Assembly (NCBI RefSeq): GCF_014655955.1
Contig: NZ_BNBO01000027.1
Location: 54,608 to 118,607, forward strand
Direction of reading: 5' to 3'
From: Kitasatospora indigofera
Lineage (GTDB): Bacteria; Actinomycetota; Actinomycetes; Streptomycetales; Streptomycetaceae
DNA: 64,000 nucleotides
Below, piece after piece: positions 61,677 through 64,000 of this stretch. Both the position numbers and the translations under genes were made by a program. The notes below the pieces were generated by a model, which saw nothing but the letters and a program-made list of their open reading frames with translations, was not told the origin of the DNA and did not search any database. Positions within the stretch are counted from its first letter, which is position 1. Every line of letters starts with the position of its first letter.

Positions 61677-62471
61677 TCAGGCCGTGACGACCTGTACGCC
61701 GGCCTCGGTGAAGGCCGCGGCCAGGCCCTCGTCCACCTCGGTGTCGGTGACCAGGGTGGAGATCCGGTCCAGCCCGCAGATCCGGGCGAAGACCCGGCGG
61801 CCGAGCTTCGAGGAGTCGGCGACCACCACCACCCGGCGGGCCCGCTCGGCCAGCAGGCGGTTGACGCTCGCCTCGCCCTCGTGGTGGGCCGTCGCACCGT
61901 GCACCAGGTCGACCGCGTCGACACCCAACACCGTGACGTCGAGGGTCAGTTCGTCGAGTACGGCATTGGCCAGCGGGCCGATCAGCTCGTAGGACTGCGG
62001 CCGGGCCACCCCGCCGGTGACGACGATCTTCACCTGCGGACGCACCGTCAACTCGTTGGCGATGTTGAGCGCGTTGGTGACGATGGTCAGCAGCCGGCCC
62101 GGCGCGCCCTCCGCGCGCTCGACCAGTTCGGGCCGCACCGCCAGGGCCCGGGCCACCTCGGTGGTGGTCGTCCCGCCGTTGAGGCCGACCACCTCGCCGG
62201 GGGCGATCAGGGCCGCGGCGGCCGCGCCGATCCGCTGCTTGGCGCCGGCGTGCCGGGCGGTCTTGTAGCGCAGCGGCAGGTCGTAGGAGACGTTGTGCGC
62301 CACGGCGCCGCCCCGCGTCCGGGTGACCATCTGCTGGCGCGCCAGCTCGTCCAGGTCGCGGCGGATGGTGGCGGCCGAGACGTCCAGGGCCTGGGCGGCC
62401 TCCTCGACGTCCAGCCGGCCGTTCTCGGCCAGCAGCTCCAACAGTGAGTTCCACCGCTCGTACCTGGACAC
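61677..62471 (-). CDS. DeoR family transcriptional regulator
   Basis: The 264-residue protein has an N-terminal HTH (RLDVEEAAQALDVSAATIRR, DLDELARQQMVTRTRGGA) and a DeoRC sugar-phosphate sensor domain with VGLNGGTTTTEVARAL, LLTIVTNALNIANEL, VVTGGVARPQSYELIG and VVVVADSSKLGR. Members repress sugar-use genes until a phosphosugar binds. It is divergent from nagK across 312 bp, with the DasR site inside. GTG 62471 follows GGAGGAGGGG. Confidence 0.92.
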   Translation of the reverse strand: MSRYERWNSLLELLAENGRLDVEEAAQALDVSAATIRRDLDELARQQMVTRTRGGAVAHNVSYDLPLRYKTARHAGAKQRIGAAAAALIAPGEVVGLNGGTTTTEVARALAVRPELVERAEGAPGRLLTIVTNALNIANELTVRPQVKIVVTGGVARPQSYELIGPLANAVLDELTLDVTVLGVDAVDLVHGATAHHEGEASVNRLLAERARRVVVVADSSKLGRRVFARICGLDRISTLVTDTEVDEGLAAAFTEAGVQVVTA

Positions 62472-62740
62472 GCGCCGCAGCCCCTCCTCCGTCCCGTACC
62501 GCGCGCGATCACGCGGGCGGGGCCAGCCTCGCACATTCCGGCGCCGCGGGGGCCTGCCGGGCCGCACGGACTCCCCGGCGGCCGCGGCACCCGCCGGGGG
62601 CACGGGGGGCTCGACGGTGTCCACGGGGGTACACAGAGGTTCACAGGGGCACGCCGGACGACCGGGCATCTCGCCACAAATCACCCGAGCCACCCCCACA
62701 GCGACAAATCTCACTGGTCCACAGGCTGACCAATAGCCCA

Positions 62741-62756
62741 ACTGGACTAGACCTCT
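62741..62756 (+). promoter_or_regulatory. DasR response element of nagKA
   Basis: ACTGGACTAGACCTCT matches 14 of 16 positions of ACTGGTCTAGACCACT. It lies 27 bp before the nagK start, where DasR control of the nagKA operon is known in Streptomyces coelicolor. Confidence 0.8.
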
Positions 62757-62783
62757 CCGACCTGACCAAGGAAACTGTCCACC

Positions 62784-63740
62784 GTGAAGCACGTCATCGC
62801 ACTCGATGTAGGCGGCACCGGCATGAAGGCCGCGCTGCTCGCCCAGGACGGCTCCGTGCTGTTCGAAGCACGCCGACCGACCGGGCGGGAGCACGGCACG
62901 GACGCCGTGGTCACCGCCATCCTCGACTTCGCCGCCGACCTGGCGGACGAGGGGCGCGGCCGATTCGGCAGCGACCCCCTCGCCGCGGGCGTCGCCGTCC
63001 CGGGGACGCTCGACGAGAAGAACGGGATCGCGGTGTTCTCCGCCAACCTCGGTTGGCGCGACCTACCGCTGCGCAAGCTCCTCGGCGAGCGCCTGGCCGG
63101 GAAGGACGGCACCGCCATGCCGGTCGCCCTCGGCCACGACGTCCGCTCCGGCGGGCTGGCCGAGGGCCGGCTCGGCGCCGGCCGCGGGGTCGACCGCTTC
63201 CTGTTCATCGCGCTCGGCACCGGCATCGCCGGCGCCATCGGCATCGGCGGACGGATCGAGGCCGGCGCGCACGGCTACGGCGGCGAGATCGGCCACGTGG
63301 TGGTCCGCCCCGGCGGCCCCGCCTGCGGCTGCGGCGCCCGGGGGTGCCTGGAGACCCTCGCCTCGGCCTCCGCCGTCTCCCGGGCCTGGGCCGCCGCCAG
63401 CGGCGACCCGCAGGCCGACGCGGCGGCCTGCGCCGACGCCGTGGACGCCGGGGACGAGCGCGCCCGCCAGGTCTGGCAGCTCGCCGTCGACGCCCTCGCC
63501 GACGGCATCGTGCTGGCGCAGAGCCTGCTCGACCCGTCCACCGTGATCGTCGGCGGCGGACTGGCCGAGGCCGGCGACACGCTCTTCACCCCGCTCCGCG
63601 CGGCGGTGACCGAGCGGCTGACCTTCCAGATGCCCCCCGTGGTCGTACCGGCCATGCTCAAGGACACGGCGGCCTCGCTGGGAGCCGGCCTCCTCGCCTG
63701 GGACCTGCTCTCGGTCACCCCGCCCTCCGACCGCGCGTGA
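62784..63740 (+). CDS. nagK: N-acetylglucosamine kinase NagK (ROK family)
   Basis: The 318-residue ROK kinase has VIALDVGGTGMKAALLAQ (phosphate loop), FIALGTGIAGAIGIGGRIE, GYGGEIGHVVVRPGGPAC, and the zinc motif CGCGARGCLE. The DasR site upstream and nagA directly downstream identify it as nagK, which phosphorylates N-acetylglucosamine inside the cell. GTG 62784 follows AAGGAA. Confidence 0.9.
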   Translation: MKHVIALDVGGTGMKAALLAQDGSVLFEARRPTGREHGTDAVVTAILDFAADLADEGRGRFGSDPLAAGVAVPGTLDEKNGIAVFSANLGWRDLPLRKLLGERLAGKDGTAMPVALGHDVRSGGLAEGRLGAGRGVDRFLFIALGTGIAGAIGIGGRIEAGAHGYGGEIGHVVVRPGGPACGCGARGCLETLASASAVSRAWAAASGDPQADAAACADAVDAGDERARQVWQLAVDALADGIVLAQSLLDPSTVIVGGGLAEAGDTLFTPLRAAVTERLTFQMPPVVVPAMLKDTAASLGAGLLAWDLLSVTPPSDRA

Positions 63741-63897
63741 GGCCGCGCGTGGGAGAGGTCCCGGGCCGGTCCACGGCGTCCCCCGGCGGCGGGGTCCCGC
63801 GGCCGGCTCCCGGGCGGGCCACCGGCTCCGGCCGGACCACGGCGCTTCGCGCATCCGAACAAGGGGATCTGAAGTCCCGACTAATGGAGGTGACCGC

Positions 63898-64000
63898 GTG
63901 ACTGCCGCGCGGAATCAATCGGCGGCTCTGCCGCGGGGCGCCGCACTGGCGGGCGCCCGACTGGTCCTGCCGGGCGGCGTCGTCGAGGACGGCCGGCTCA
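63898..64000 (+). CDS. nagA: N-acetylglucosamine-6-phosphate deacetylase, 5' part
   Basis: GTG 63898 follows ATGGAGG. The visible 34 codons contain AALAGARLVLPGGVVEDGRL, which is the N-terminal strand of amidohydrolase-family NagA. The gene runs off the window. With nagK it converts N-acetylglucosamine to glucosamine 6-phosphate, whose accumulation releases DasR. The 157-bp gap after nagK is consistent with one operon. Confidence 0.8.
   Translation, partial: MTAARNQSAALPRGAALAGARLVLPGGVVEDGRL

Overview
The window is high-GC actinobacterial DNA, most likely from Streptomycetaceae (Streptomyces or Kitasatospora). The evidence is the near-total G/C third-codon bias, GTG starts, futalosine-pathway genes mqnB and mqnD, a whiJ/abaA-type HTH plus DUF397 plus ATPase locus, a DasR-type operator in front of nagK-nagA, and a groEL/cspA/moaD/thrC/gpgS/otsA/otsB/nagK/nagA block that follows the usual streptomycete order. 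I saw no tRNA, rRNA, IS element, prophage or CRISPR array.

Layout. (1) 1-7.75 kb: membrane and transport genes. These are a DUF4231 protein cut by the window edge, a CDP-alcohol phosphatidyltransferase-like protein, an ECF41/SigJ-type sigma factor, an NCS2 purine permease, a DUF2530 protein and a CtpE-like P-type ATPase. (2) 7.77-19.3 kb: a compact minus-strand biosynthetic cluster that I cannot match to a known product. It holds a free-standing adenylation enzyme, a carrier protein, an ectoine-synthase-like cupin, a carrier-protein-type acyl dehydrogenase, a transglutaminase-like protein, a TrpB-like PLP enzyme, an EamA exporter, an ATP-grasp ligase, a BBE-type flavoprotein and an orphan protein. 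At its head a small exported peptide lies divergent from a TrmB/LuxR regulator. (3) 19.4-30.8 kb: housekeeping genes: a GHKL/sacsin-like ATPase, DUF3027, an MFS protein, DUF2771, mqnBD, a long cold-shock protein and a HAD phosphatase. (4) 30.9-34.9 kb: a ferric-siderophore ABC importer behind a probable iron box. (5) 34.9-38.6 kb: a whiJ/abaA-like regulatory locus with a decayed extra DUF397 copy, a lipoprotein and an I66-type inhibitor. (6) 38.7-51.1 kb: an XPB-family helicase and its associated protein, HelD, CutC, a PadR/membrane-protein pair and an HD phosphohydrolase. (7) 51.2-64 kb: groEL with two CIRCE sites, cspA with a long leader, moaD-like, thrC, gpgS, otsA/otsB, a lone sugar-binding lipoprotein, a DeoR regulator, nagK and the start of nagA.

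How genes may work together. The cluster in region 2 reads as: activate an amino acid (adenylation enzyme), load it on the carrier protein, oxidise it while tethered (dehydrogenase, perhaps the flavoprotein), cyclise or dehydrate it (EctC-like cupin), release or condense it (transglutaminase-like protein, ATP-grasp ligase), and export it (EamA). The TrpB-like enzyme may make a precursor. Control is probably by the TrmB/LuxR protein, perhaps sensing the adjacent exported peptide. These roles are inferred from families. A second theme is short GC-rich tandem repeats that begin within a few dozen bases of stop codons in at least six places.
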